Of a DNA stretch of 64,000 nt, positions 9,873-20,792 are shown one piece after another. The DNA comes from Nitzschia sp. DOCU1 (lineage: Eukaryota; Bacillariophyta; Bacillariophyceae; Bacillariales; Bacillariaceae). The stretch's first letter is position 1. Every line of letters begins with the position of its first letter. The DNA lies in assembly GCA_951394045.1 (NCBI GenBank), contig OX595994.1:62001-126000 (forward strand). Reading direction: 5' to 3'. A program made the position numbers and the translations under genes. The notes under the pieces are model-generated. The model was not told where the DNA came from. It did not search any database and saw only the letters and a list, made by a program, of their open reading frames with translations.

Positions 9873-10856
9873 TCGGACGAGTGAACGAAACTGGGTTATT
9901 TGTTTGGCGCTACTTATTATTGGGTTGTGTTCCTCTCGTCGTCGTCTTGGGTATCTGTGGGGGGGGAGCAACTTCATTCTTCCTGCTGTTGTAGGGAAGG
10001 TATTGTTTATGGTGTTGAGATCGAGAGTTCGGCGTTCTCAGGCAACTTGTCTTGTTTGCTTCGACTCGAGCAATGCTCTTGTGAACCTTGTGTAGAACCT
10101 TACTACACTCTAAGGTAGAGTTTATTGTTTGAACTTGTACTATCGTAGAGTGCTAGGGCTCCGGTGATAGTAGCCGATTGGTGACAGCACCCCAGGGTTC
10201 ATTCGTAGAGGTAAATAAACTTACATAAGCTCTGTATAAGTAAACCTACGTAGAGGAGGAGGGCCCCCACACCCTCGGTCGTGCCCTTTGCCCATGGTTT
10301 GATGGACGACGATGAGTTGTACCCAGTAGAGCACGGACGCTTCAGGCAGCACGGAGGATAGCATAGTTGAGCAGATCCTTCCTCCGACTTGTTCGATACG
10401 ATTCTCGTCATTTGTTTCTCCAAAAAAGTTCTTTTTCTTCTCAACGCTCACATATTGCTCCAACTTTTTGCTGGTGCCGATTTGCATATATGCCTTCTAA
10501 GAACTCCTTTGCACGCTCACGGACTTTTGCGTCACAACGCTCATAGTAATTTGTATCGCGTGCTCCGCCCGTGCACAAGGATGCGTTGGCGCAGCTCGTT
10601 TGTATGCCTTCTATGCGTTGGTCGGTCCCCATGGCGCAAATAGTGATGCGTTATGTTGTGAGATCCTTTAAGTGTCGAAAATACTTATAGAAAGATTCGT
10701 CACACATTCCCCAACATATGGTGCTACGATTTTCTCAAATCTTTCGGTTCATGAATTACTTTGTTACTTTCACTTCCTCACATCTTCACATTTTGTGCTA
10801 CTTTGCCAATTGCAGAGCTACAATAACACACTGCAATCGAAGTAACTTGATCAAAG
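9873..10856. other. Intergenic region, no supported gene
   Basis: 984 bp between the silaffin-like gene and array gene A, same orientation. Short frames on both strands have no signal peptide, domain or splice continuation. It should contain the 3' UTR of the former and the promoter of the latter. No strong motif was seen. Confidence 0.4.
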
Positions 10857-11374
10857 ATGAAGCTCGTCACTCAGATTGCTTTGATGGCCGCCTTGGGAGC
10901 CGCCGCGTCGGAGGCCGCCACAATTCGAAAGGCACTCAATTTGGACACCAATAACGTCGACAAGAAAGCGCTTCTAGCCAACGCCATGCAAAAAGACCAG
11001 AAGAACCGAAAACTCCAAGATAATGCGGGGGTCAGTGGCCGCCATTCTATCGTCTTCAAGAGCTGCAAGACTCTTTCAGTGAACGCTCAGGTGGAGGACA
11101 ACGAAGACTTGCAGGCTGCCATCGAAGGCGGCTATTATCAAGGAGTCAAATCCTTCGTGGAATTTGATGTTTGCCAATCCGAGTATTGTGGCGATAGCAA
11201 CTCCCACACTACCTACGTAACCTCCTTGGCAGACTATGTGAATGCCTTTTCCGAGTTTCTTCCCACCAAGCAGGCCGAATATTGCGAAGCTTGTGTCGAA
11301 TTAAACGACGAGTATTGCCAGCTTGAGGACACAGACTATTACACTCAAGCGCTTCAAGGGTACTACAGTCAACA

Positions 11375-11411
<37 letters not shown>

Positions 11412-12690
11412 AACAATGGGGGGAGGCGAAAACTTCAACAAGATACGGTTTACGAAGCCATCGATTGCGATCGCTGTAGCGCGTATGAATGCGTCTTGAA
11501 AGCCAATTCCTATGAATCCTATGCTCGGTGGGATCAGGCGGATTCTCAGACGTACATCCAAAACATGGCTGCATGCTGGCAGGATGAAACAAATGGTTTC
11601 TCTTTGAACGGCGAGCAGCCGGCCTCTTATGGCTTTATTTGCAACGAAAATGGTAATGGAGTAGAAATTGGGGTCTTTGCGGATGAAGAGGTAAGCGAAA
11701 ACGACGCACTGTGTTTTTCTTGTCCAACGCCGAACTGCTCTTTTTCATACTAACCTTTCTCACTTTTTAAATCAGTGCACGGTCTTTGCAAAGAATGTTG
11801 CATACGGGCAAGTCATGGGGGGGTTCGACCACTATATGTGGAAGCAGAGCAAGGCTAACGTCGAGTATATCTTTGACAATAGCTTTTCTTGCTATTCGCC
11901 AGAGGTTGTTTACGTGGGCGCTGACTATGACTTCGAAGCGGATGCTGCTGAAGACCAAGGAGATGATTATGAACCCGAAGCTGCGGAATGGTGCCAAGCC
12001 GTATTCCAGGGAGAGGTGACCCCAGTTGCCATGACCGACTGCGGCACCGGGTACAACGCCGCCGTGGATGGCGACTCGTCATACGGATATTCTTTGGCTC
12101 AAGATGATGCTACAAACGCGACTGCTGTTTGCAGCGTTCTTACACAGAAGGGGGGAGCAGGCGACCAGGTCTACAGCAAAGCAGTTTCCGGATCCATGTA
12201 TTCTTACTCGAATTCGGGCGGCAGCAGCACCTCCTCCAACTGGGGTTATGCTTCTTCCTTCAACTGGTGGGGTTCGTCCACGAATGGAAATAATAGTACT
12301 GATTCTTCCGGCGCATATGGATACTGGGGGTACAACAACGACTGGCAAACAAGCGTGGACTACATGCAAGCGGCAAACAACTACAATGCCGTTTCGAATT
12401 CCACCGATGCCTATGATCCCTCCATGAAGAAATCCAACAAAATGGAAAAGTGGGGGATCTCCATTCTGGCTGCTGTCCTCGCCATGGTTGCAGCTTTGGC
12501 ACTGTTCGCTGGCATGAGAATTTACAAGCGCCACAATATCGCAAAGGGCGACAAGAGGGAGCCATTCTTGTTTGGTGGAGCCAAGGTTGGCGGCTTCAAA
12601 CGCTTCTTTACCAAGGAAGTGTATGATGATAGTACTCCTGCTCCCCAGAGCGATTTGATTAAGAATTTGAAGGTGCGACCCATTGTGTAG
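10857..12690 (+). CDS. Cysteine-rich, Gln-rich type I membrane protein A (silicanin-like family)
   Basis: Exons 10857-11690 and 11776-12690 (85-bp intron GTAAGC...TCAG after GVFADEE), 582 aa. A signal peptide (LVTQIALMAALGAAASEA) is followed by a short propeptide-like stretch and an RKL site (KNRKLQDNAG). The extracytoplasmic domain has ordered cysteines: KSCKTLSV, FDVCQSEYC, EYCEACVELNDEYC, a pure CAG/CAA poly-Gln of about 18 residues, a second RKL (RRKLQQD), IDCDRCSAYEC, then GFICNENGNGVEIGVF. A Ser/Asn/Gly/Tyr-rich spacer leads to one transmembrane helix (GISILAAVLAMVAALALF) and a basic cytosolic tail of about 50 aa. Signal peptide, RXL sites, N/Q-rich stretches, cysteine-rich domain and C-terminal helix are the listed features of diatom silicanins; membership needs a profile search. 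It is first of four tandem paralogues, and its intron is not where B-D have theirs. Confidence 0.8.
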
Positions 12691-13397
12691 AGACCGACGA
12701 CTCGAAGATTGGAACGTTGGCCGATTTTGAATGTACAGTGAAGAATTAATATAACAAGTAATGCATGATCCGGTTATACAGAGCTGTGGTGATGTAATGG
12801 AGTAGGAGCTGCTGCTGCTGCTGCTAGTAATTTGCTAACCGCTCCGACCGCCGTCCTTGATACAGCAAGCAAGCATGTCAGCAACTAGAGAAAAGAGATC
12901 GCATGTTGTGGTTTGCATACATTGTTGCTTTGGTCGATGATTCGATACTTGGCCGACCTCTCATTTGGCGGAACATGGCTTGGCTGGCACTTGTTCGTCC
13001 AACGAGACGATACTACTATGTAGGTCGTCTTCCTCGTCGTCGGACATGAGACAGCAAGCAACAGACGCTCCTGCAGTTATGGATCGGCAGATAGTTTGCA
13101 AAAACAAGAGTCAGCATCCAAAAAGTGGCGCCAACGAGCCGCCTGCCCCAAAACTGCCAAGCACATGATGAATGTCCTCTAAATACGCATAATGGATTTA
13201 GAATATGTTAACGTCATTTACTGTCAAATTGTTTGGCGTGCGCTCCGAGTGCCAGTAGGTCAAACTTTGAATCCACAGGGTCGTGGGAACAAATCCAAAG
13301 AACAAATCCTTTCCGTCACCTTCACTTTTTCGACAGCCAAAGCAGAAGCCACAAAGTTGTCTCATCGAGAGACATTGGCATCCAAACAATCACAACA
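12691..13397. other. Intergenic spacer between array genes A and B
   Basis: 707 bp with a CTG microsatellite (about 12810-12827). No supported coding frame; it presumably holds the gene A 3' UTR and the gene B promoter. Confidence 0.4.
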
Positions 13398-15042
13398 ATG
13401 AAGACTCTCTACTCTGACATCTCGGGACTATTGCTTCTGCTTGCCCCAGCAACTGCTGCTGCTACTGCTGGCAAAGCAGATCGCGTCAATGGTCGACAGC
13501 TCTTGGCCAATGCCACTCCGGTACGAAAACTCCAAAATGACTTTGAGTTAACGTCCAGGCATTCCATTATTTTCAAGACTTGTCAGACTCTTTCGGTAGA
13601 AGCACCCGATACAGCCGACTCGGAGTACCTCCAAGAGGCTCTTGCCAATGGCCAAGTGAGCGCTGTTCAGTCCTTTGTGGAATTTGATGTTTGCTTGACA
13701 GACTATTGCTACAGTGGCAATGCGGGGGACCGTACCACCTTTGTCACGTCGTTGTCTTCCTTTATGAATGCGCTGTCGCAGTTTCTTCCCATGAAAATTG
13801 AACAATACTGCGAGGGATGTGCCGAGAATCAAGACTATTGTTGGCAAAACAACGATCGCCGTCGAACAAATGAACGCCAGGTGCAAGAACAGGCGGTGTA
13901 TGAACTGATTGACTGTGGTCGTTGCTTTGCCTACGGCTGCATGGATCAGAACGGTTACTACGATCATTCCTATGAACAATGGGACCAAGAAATGTCACTG
14001 GAATGGATCCAAGCCATGACGAGTTGTTATCAAGAAGATGATCAAGAAGAAGGCCAGGCTCTCAACTATGGTTTCATGTGCAATGAAAATGGTTCGGGAG
14101 TCGAAATTGCAGTCTTTTTGGACGACGAATGCACGCTCTACGACAGTCAACTAGCGTACGGAATGTTCATGTCCAGTCTCGACCATTACTACTGGAAGCA
14201 GACCAAGCCGAATGTGGAATTTATCTTCAACGCGGGCTTTACTTGTGCAGATCCTGAAATCAAGTACGGTACGTTGAATTGGACTTATTGGTGGTTGCAC
14301 TACCATGCCTTGTTATCTTCCGTCTATCTAACTGGAATGCCCCCTTTCTTTTCTATCAGTCAATCCTCAACAGGAAGGCTATGAGGATTACGACTTTAGC
14401 GCCAGTTATGCCAATGATGACGGCGCCGGCGGACAAGTAGCCGAGTGGTGTAGCATGGTCATGGAAGCAGATGACACGCCAGTGTCCATGGCCTATTGTG
14501 GGGCCGACGGCAATAACAACAACAACAACAATGCCGACAATGCCAACAACTATGCTCTCAAGGGAAACTACAATGAGGATTTGGCATACTACTACACGTT
14601 GTCGGAACAAGATGCACAAGACATTACTATTGCGTGTTCCGTTCTCAAGGGGGCTTCTGGCGGCGAATATATTTATTCCAAGCAAGGATCCGGAGCCATG
14701 TACAGCTATAACCAAATCGATTACAGTATGGATCATGAAGACTGGCAATCCGAATTGGATGATCTGACATCCAAGACGGCCAAGAATGCTGCCATGCGTT
14801 TCCGTCAAGGCGCCGTCATTGCCGGATGGGCTATTGCACTCATTGTTTTGGCGTGTTTGATCTTTGTGGCGATTGTGATTTTTGTCTATACCTGCCTGAG
14901 ACGAGAACGGTATTGGGCATGGTTGTTGTCCCCTAAAAAGAAGCGTACGCCGGACGAAGAGTCCACCATTGGTACGTATGATGCACCAGATTCCTTTTAT
15001 ATGCGAATCGAAAAGGACGAAAAGAAGAACGCCAAGAAGTAG
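13398..15042 (+). CDS. Cysteine-rich type I membrane protein B (silicanin-like family)
   Basis: Exons 13398-14268 and 14360-15042 (91-bp intron, GTACGT...TCAG, phase 1, joining KY-V-NPQQ), 517 aa. The ATG at 13398 gives a clear signal peptide (SGLLLLLAPATAAATAG); the longer open frame upstream does not. An RKL motif (PVRKLQNDF) follows. The cysteine pattern matches gene A: IFKTCQTLSV, FDVCLTDYC, QYCEGCAENQDYC, IDCGRCFAYGC, MCNENGSGVEIAVFLDDEC, then EWCSMV. Unlike A, C and D, the segment between the third and fourth cysteine groups is short and has no poly-Q/N tract; an Asn run (GNNNNNNADNANN-like) lies after the intron instead. The transmembrane helix is AGWAIALIVLACLIFVAIVIF, followed by a basic tail ending in KKNAKK. 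Second of four tandem paralogues. Confidence 0.8.
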
Positions 15043-15911
15043 TCCCGTTCAATCATCCACGAGGGACTTGTTTCTTTGCATGAATAAAACCACTGTACGA
15101 GTATTATTTTGATTTTGCTATATTCTTCAAACGTCCCAAGATAGTTCTGACAAGTAGAGGTACCCCAGAGTAAAATTCTGTTAATAGTCGCGTGCAGGTA
15201 GGACGAGAAAGCCGTACTTCAAAGCACGAAAATCTTCCCCCACGACGGCAAAAAGGGGCATGGTCAAAGTAAAGCGCTCAACGACGACGACAGGGGCATG
15301 ACCATGCTTCTGCTACTATATTAAAGTAGGGCTAATGAAGCTAGTACATCGTAGTCTTTCTACTCCTGCTGCTGATATAGTCTTCTATTAAGGCAACGAT
15401 TAACCTCGGCTTTACCTTCTCTACTAGTTGTTTCTCTCAGTCATTTTCGGCACGATCTTTTGAACCCCAAGTTGATATAATTAGCGATCGGCCTATCGTA
15501 GGTAGCTTTCAACTTTGGTACTACTCGTATTCCCACGCGAGCTCTCCATTCATTCGAGTGCTCTCTCTTTCCTCCAGCTTCCTATCGCCAAAGGCACTTG
15601 AACCAGTCCCCAAGACATGCCGAGCATCTAAGTATCTCTGTCACCGTAACGGCCAAAGCACGGTCCACGTATTGATGTTATTATTAGAACTCAAATTCAA
15701 AAGCTCAATTCCTTCACGATTCTTCTAAATCCAACATGGAACTTAGAACTTTTGCCGTGTCGCATCATGTCGCAGCGTTAAATCAACGCATGGCCTTTGA
15801 ATGGCGAGATCTCGTGCCGAACCGAGCCTCTCCTCTTGATTGGCGACGCGTCTACAATTTGCTCCATTTTCAAAACTACTCTAGTGGTAGCAACAAAAGA
15901 ATAAGTAGACC
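15043..15911. promoter_or_regulatory. Intergenic region including the duplicated promoter of gene C
   Basis: 869 bp. The last ~200 bp (about 15710-15911) are about 80% similar to the sequence in front of gene D (about 18510-18714), with shared blocks CTTAGAACTTT, CGCATCATGTCGCAG, CCGAACCGAGCCTC, CTTGATTGGCGA and CATTTTCAAAACT. The conserved GATTGGCG contains an inverted CCAAT box. Upstream of that nothing is recognised. Confidence 0.55.
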
Positions 15912-17601
15912 ATGAAGTTTGTTGCTCTTGCCGTTACTGCCGCTGCCGCTCTTGCGAGCGTTGCAGATGCCACTCGTTTGGCTGGCAAATTCACGTCGAA
16001 CGAAGAGTTCACAAGCAAGTTGATGGCAAACGCCAAGCCCTATGGTCGTGAGCTCAACGACAACCAAAATGTGCAACTCACTGGAGCCTACTCGGTCATC
16101 TTCAAATCGTGCGAGACTCTTTCGGTCCAAGCCGACTTTCAAGACAATCAAAACAATAACAACAACAACAACCAGAATGGAGACGATGCCTACATGTCGC
16201 TCCAAGAAATGTACGAGAACGGCGCCATTCGTGCTCAAGCGTCGTACATTCTCTTTGACGTCTGCCTGAGCGAGGAGTGCAGCAAAGGCTCGGCGTATCG
16301 CACCACGTACATTACCGACATGGCCTCCTTCATCAACGCCTTTGTGGGGTTCATCCCCACCAAGCAAGCCCAGTACTGCGAGGGATGTCAAAACAACTAC
16401 GACTACTGCGCGTACCAGAGCCAGCAGGCACAGGCCGCCAATGGCAATGGCCAGAACAACGGGTACTACACCGGTCAAGACTACCAAGCCGATGGCGGGT
16501 ACAACGGCAATGGCGCGTACAGCAACAACTACGGAGGACGCAAGCTCGCCAATGGTCAACTCGTGGAGTACATTGACTGCGATCGCTGCTCTGCCTATGG
16601 TTGCTGGGCTGGAAACACTGCGGATTACGCGCTCGCCTGGATCCAAAGCATGGCGGCCTGCGAACAGTCCGAGAATCCTTACTATTTCAATGGACAGGAA
16701 GTCTCCATGGGGTTCATGTGTAACGCGGATGGATCCGGAGTAGAAGTTGCCGCCTTTTTGGACGACACCTGCACTCTCTACACAAATGCTATTGCTTACG
16801 GAAACATTTTGAGTCAACAAGACTACGTCTACTGGTACAAGTCCCGTGAACACATGGAATACATGTTCAGCAGTGAATACAGCTGTTACGATCCAGAAGT
16901 ATACTACAGTAAGTACCATGGGTTGCAAAGTAGGGGGTTCTGTCTGATACATTGATTGTCTAACGTTGCATCCTCCCTCCTCTACAACAACAGTTAACCC
17001 CGACGATGAGGCCGCTGGAACATATGGTGACGACTTATACGGAGACGACGCCAATGGCGAAGAACCCGAAGCTGCCGAATGGTGTCAAATGGCCTTTGCC
17101 GGAACCATCGCCCCTGTCTCCATGGCCGACTGCGGTGGAAACAACAACAACCGCAAACTCGATGATGGTGCTGCTGATGAATACACTCAAGTATACACAT
17201 TGGCCGAAGAGGATATTCAAGATGGATCTGCCGTCTGTACTGCCTTGACTGGCTTGGGAGGAGAAGGAGAGCATCTATATGACAAGAAAAACTCCGGATC
17301 CATGTACAAGTACAATGGAAAGATGAAGTATTCTGGAGACTGGCAAGACGAACTCGACAGGCGCAGCAACATGTCCAAGGGCATGAAGACTGTCGGAAAG
17401 GTATTTTTGTCTCTTTTCATCATTGCCGTCGTAGCTGGTGGTATTACTTTTTGGCTCCTCAAAAAGGGTGGCATGCAAACGATCGCTGTCTGGGCCGCCA
17501 AGGCCAAGATTCCCGGTGTAGTTGTCAAGAGGATTTCTAGTGGTGATGCGGACAAGAAGGAGCCCATTCTCAATAAGGACGAGAAGGGACAACTGGCATA
17601 A
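15912..17601 (+). CDS. Cysteine-rich, Asn/Gln-rich type I membrane protein C (silicanin-like family)
   Basis: Exons 15912-16908 and 16994-17601 (85-bp intron, GTAAGT...ACAG, joining VYY-I-NPDD), 534 aa. Signal peptide FVALAVTAAAALASVADA; then GRELNDNQN (RXL), FKSCETLSV, an Asn/Gln tract (DNQNNNNNNNQNGDD), FDVCLSEECS, QYCEGCQNNYDYC, a second N/Q/G/Y-rich tract, GGRKLANGQ (RXL), IDCDRCSAYGC, MCNADGSGVEVAAFLDDTC, SCYDPEVYY, EWCQMAF, and a third RKL before the helix. The transmembrane segment is VFLSLFIIAVVAGGITFWLL, followed by a cytosolic tail with KKEPILNKDEKGQLA. Nearly identical to gene D over most of its length, so the two are recent tandem duplicates. N/Q tracts and cysteine-rich domain resemble silicanins; a role at the silica deposition vesicle is inference. 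Confidence 0.85.
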
Positions 17602-17689
17602 GCAGCAGCATGCGTTGGGAACACTGGCTATTTGTTGTTTAAATCGATAGCTTTGTACGGTGTCGCGCCCGTTTTACTTTTTTGAATGT

Positions 17690-17990
17690 TAGAATCGAGT
17701 AAACTACTACTAGGAACAAGAATAATCCAAGGAACAAATAACCGGTTACTACAAGAATAAGAGTCCGGGGTAGGTAATCTGTTGGGACGACAAGTTGTTG
17801 TTTCGGATCATCATCGTTTTGCCAACAAAGCCGACGAAAGAATTCCTTGCAATGGTTGGCTTCCGTAGGGGTCGCAAAGGTTGTAGCCCGTATAGTCGTA
17901 ACGGTTGATTCGGGCGACTGTGTATAGATGCAAGAAAGAGGCTTCGAGCGTCCAATGTCGAGAACTGCCAACTCTCCCTTGCACTCTTCT
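17690..17990 (+). repeat. Array 3'-flank repeat, copy 1
   Basis: Starts GAATCGAGTAAACTACTACT and carries AATAATCCAAGGAAC, then GGGTAGGTAAT, GTTTCGGATCATC, and near its end GCAAGAAAGAGGCTT. The same order of blocks follows gene D at 20463-20740, and a shortened version lies at 17996-18150. Confidence 0.7.
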
Positions 17991-17995
17991 GTTTA

Positions 17996-18150
17996 TAAAC
18001 TAGTAAACTACTAAGAACAAGAATAATCCAAGGAACGAATAGCTGGTTACTACGCAACAAGAATAAGACCCCGGGGTAGTAGGTAATCTTTGTAATGACA
18101 TGTTGTTTTGTTGTTTTGGATCATCCACGTGTTGCCAACCGACGTCGTAT
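17996..18150 (+). repeat. Array 3'-flank repeat, copy 2 (shortened)
   Basis: Begins AGTAAACTACTAAGAACAAG, then AATAATCCAAGGAACGAATA, GGGGTAG, TTTTGGATCATCCACGTGTT and GCCAACCGACG. Its CCACGTGTTGCCAACC block matches the copy after gene D better than copy 1. It directly abuts copy 1, with no gene between them. Confidence 0.65.
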
Positions 18151-18714
18151 TCAAATTCAGAAAAGCTCAATCCAGAGGTCTGTAAAGACGTCGCTCTAGG
18201 TTGACCCACTCCGGGTTCAAGTGATTCTTTCAATAGCCTCTTTTTCAAATACTTTGGCAAACTTGGACAATAGAAAATGAGGTTTGCACTTTCCCCATAT
18301 CGTAATGCGAAATGCGACACGGATGTCAGGCTCGCAAACACATAGAAGGCGAAATGCCATTTCTTGTCCCTTGAGCTGGAAATAAATAAGCACAATGATG
18401 ACCACCGGCGTCCCGTTTGTGATCCCTCCGATGTCCGCTAAGATGTCCATCTTTTATGTAACTGGTGTCGTATGAATTTTATGTACAGACCGAGCATTCC
18501 CTCCTTTTTCCTTCAAGATTCATCTAAATACAACAAGGAACTTAGAACTTTGGCCATGTCGCATCATGTCGCAGCCTTAATTCAACGCATGCCCTTTGAA
18601 TGGGACTATCGTGCCGAACCGAGCCTCCCTCTTGATTGGCGATGCGTTTACAATTTGCCCCATTTTCAAAACTCTCTTTGCTTCTAGCAGTAGCAACAAA
18701 AGAAGAGGTTGACC

Positions 18715-20382
18715 ATGAAGTTTGTTGCCCTTGCCGTTACTGCCGCTGCCGCTCTTGCGAGCGTTACAGATGCGATTCGCCTGAGTGGCAAATACACTTC
18801 GAACGAGAAGTTCACCAGCAAGTTGATGCAAAACGCCAAGCCCTATGGACGTGAGCTCAACAACAACAATGTGCAACTCACAGCAGCGTACACGGTGGCC
18901 TTTAAATCGTGTGAGACTCTTTCGGTCCAAGCCGACTTTCAAGACAATAACAACAATAACAACAACCAGAATGGAGACGATGCCTACATGTCGCTGCAAG
19001 AAATGTACGAGAACGGCGCCATTCGTGCTCAAGCGTCGTACATTCTCTTTGACGTCTGCCTGAGCGAGGAGTGCTCCAAGGGCGCTGATTATCGCACCAC
19101 GTACATTACCGACATGGCCTCCTTCATCAATGCATTCGTTGAGTTCATCCCCACTAAGCAAGCCGAGTACTGCCAGGGATGTCAAAACAACTACGACTAC
19201 TGCATGTACCAGGCAAACGGCGGACAAGCGCAGAACTCTAGCGGCTATTACGCCGGCCAGGACTACGGCAATGGCTGGAACGCCAATGGCGGGTACAGCA
19301 ACAACTACGGAGGACGCAAGCTCGCCAATGGTCAACTCGTGGAGTACATTGACTGCGATCGTTGCCAGGCCTATGGTTGCTGGACTGGCATCTCTTCCGA
19401 TTACGCGCTCGCCTGGATCCAAAGCATGGCGGCCTGCGAACAGTCCGACAATCCTTACTATTTCAATGGACAGGAAGTCTCCATGGGATTCATGTGTAAC
19501 GCGGACGGAACCGGAGTGGAAGTCGCCGCCTTTTTGGACGACACGTGCACTCTGTACACCAACGCCATTGCCTATGGCAACATCATGAGTCAACAAGACT
19601 ACGTCTACTGGTATAAGTCTCGTGAACACATGGAATACATGTTCAGCGCTGGATACAGCTGTTACGATCCAGAAGTTTACTATAGTAAGTATAATGTGCT
19701 GCAAACTATGGGGTTTCAGTCGGCTACATGCATTGTCTAACTTAACTTCTGATTCTTGTCCGTACCACACAAATCAACAGTCAACCCTGCCGACGAAGCC
19801 GCTGGAACCTACGGCGACGACTTTAACAATGGAGACGATGGTGAAGAACCAGAAGCTGCTGAGTGGTGCCAGACTATCTTTGCCGGAGACATGTCCCCTG
19901 TCACCGTGTCTGACTGCGGTGGAAACAACAACAACCGCAAACTCGATGATGGTGCGGATGAATACACCCAAGTTTACAGCTTGGCCGAAGAGGATATTCA
20001 AGATGCCTATGCCGTCTGTACCGCCTTGACTGGCTTGGGAGGAGAAGGAGAACACCTCTATGACAAGACAAACTCGGGATCCATGTACAAGTACAGCGGA
20101 ACGATGAAGTATCAGGGAAACTGGCAAGACGAACTCGACAGGCGCAGCAACATGAACAAGGGTATGAAGACTGTCGGAAAAGTCTTTTTGGCTCTCTTCA
20201 TCATTGCCGTCGTAGCTGGTGGTATTACTTTTTGGCTCCTCAAAAAGGGGGGCATGCAAACGATCGCTGTTTGGGCCGCCAAGGCCAAGATTCCCGGTGT
20301 CGTTGTCAAGAGGATTTCTAGCGGTGATGTGGACAAGAAGGAGCCCATTCTCAATAAGGACGAGAAGGGACAACTGGCATAA
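18715..20382 (+). CDS. Cysteine-rich, Asn/Gln-rich type I membrane protein D (silicanin-like family)
   Basis: Exons 18715-19684 and 19781-20382 (96-bp intron, GTAAGT...ACAG, same phase and place as in C, joining VYY-I-NPAD), 523 aa. Domain order is that of gene C: signal peptide, GRELNNNN, KSCETLSV, Asn/Gln tract, FDVCLSEECS, EYCQGCQNNYDYC, shortened N/G/Y tract, GGRKLANGQ, IDCDRCQAYGC, MCNADGTGVEVAAFLDDTC, EWCQTIF, RKL, transmembrane helix (VFLALFIIAVVAGGITFWLL) and tail KKEPILNKDEKGQLA. Differences from C concentrate in the low-complexity tract lengths; the cytosolic tail differs at one position seen (GDVDKK for GDADKK). The similarity extends into the promoter and the 3' flank. Confidence 0.85.
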
Positions 20383-20462
20383 GCAGCAGCTTGCGTTGCG
20401 AACACTGGCTATTTGTTGTTGTTGTTGACAACGATAGCTTTGTACGGTGTTAGGTTTTTTGA

Positions 20463-20740
20463 ATGTTAGAATCGAGTAAACTACTACTAGGAAGAAGAAT
20501 AATCCAAGGAACGAATAGCCGCTTACTATAACAACAAAGGAATAAGACCCAGGGGTAGGTAATTTTTTGTGACGACAAGTAGTTGTTTCGGATCATCCAC
20601 GTGTTGCCAACCCGACGACTGAACAATGTCTGCGTGCACGGGTTGAAAAGTCTGCATCCCGTAACGGGCGGACGACTGTGCATAGCGCAAGAAAGAGGCT
20701 TTGAGTGTCAAGAATCGCCAACTTGCCCTTGCATCATTGA
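20463..20740 (+). repeat. Array 3'-flank repeat, copy 3
   Basis: Follows the gene D stop at the same distance as copy 1 follows gene C. Shares GAATCGAGTAAACTACTACT, AATAATCCAAGGAACGAATA, GTTTCGGATCATCCACGTGT and GCAAGAAAGAGGCTTTGAG with the other copies. Confidence 0.7.
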
Positions 20741-20792
20741 TAGCTAGTCACGTCTCTTGACTCTGAAATGGTGTTCGTTTTCATTCAACGAG

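Larger units (their letters stand above)
17602..18714. other. Intergenic C-D spacer with two tail-repeat copies and duplicated promoter
   Basis: 1.1 kb. It contains two copies of the 3'-flank repeat (17690-17990 and 17996-18150), then a stretch without similarity to the array (18160-18500), then the duplicated promoter segment of gene D (18510-18714). No independent gene is supported. Confidence 0.5.

Noticed and set aside
15876..17054. Long open frame (392 aa) on the minus strand opposite gene C, and a similar one opposite gene D
   Set aside because: Mirror of the coding bias of the genes on the plus strand; it runs across their intron and lacks an ATG-started recognisable protein.
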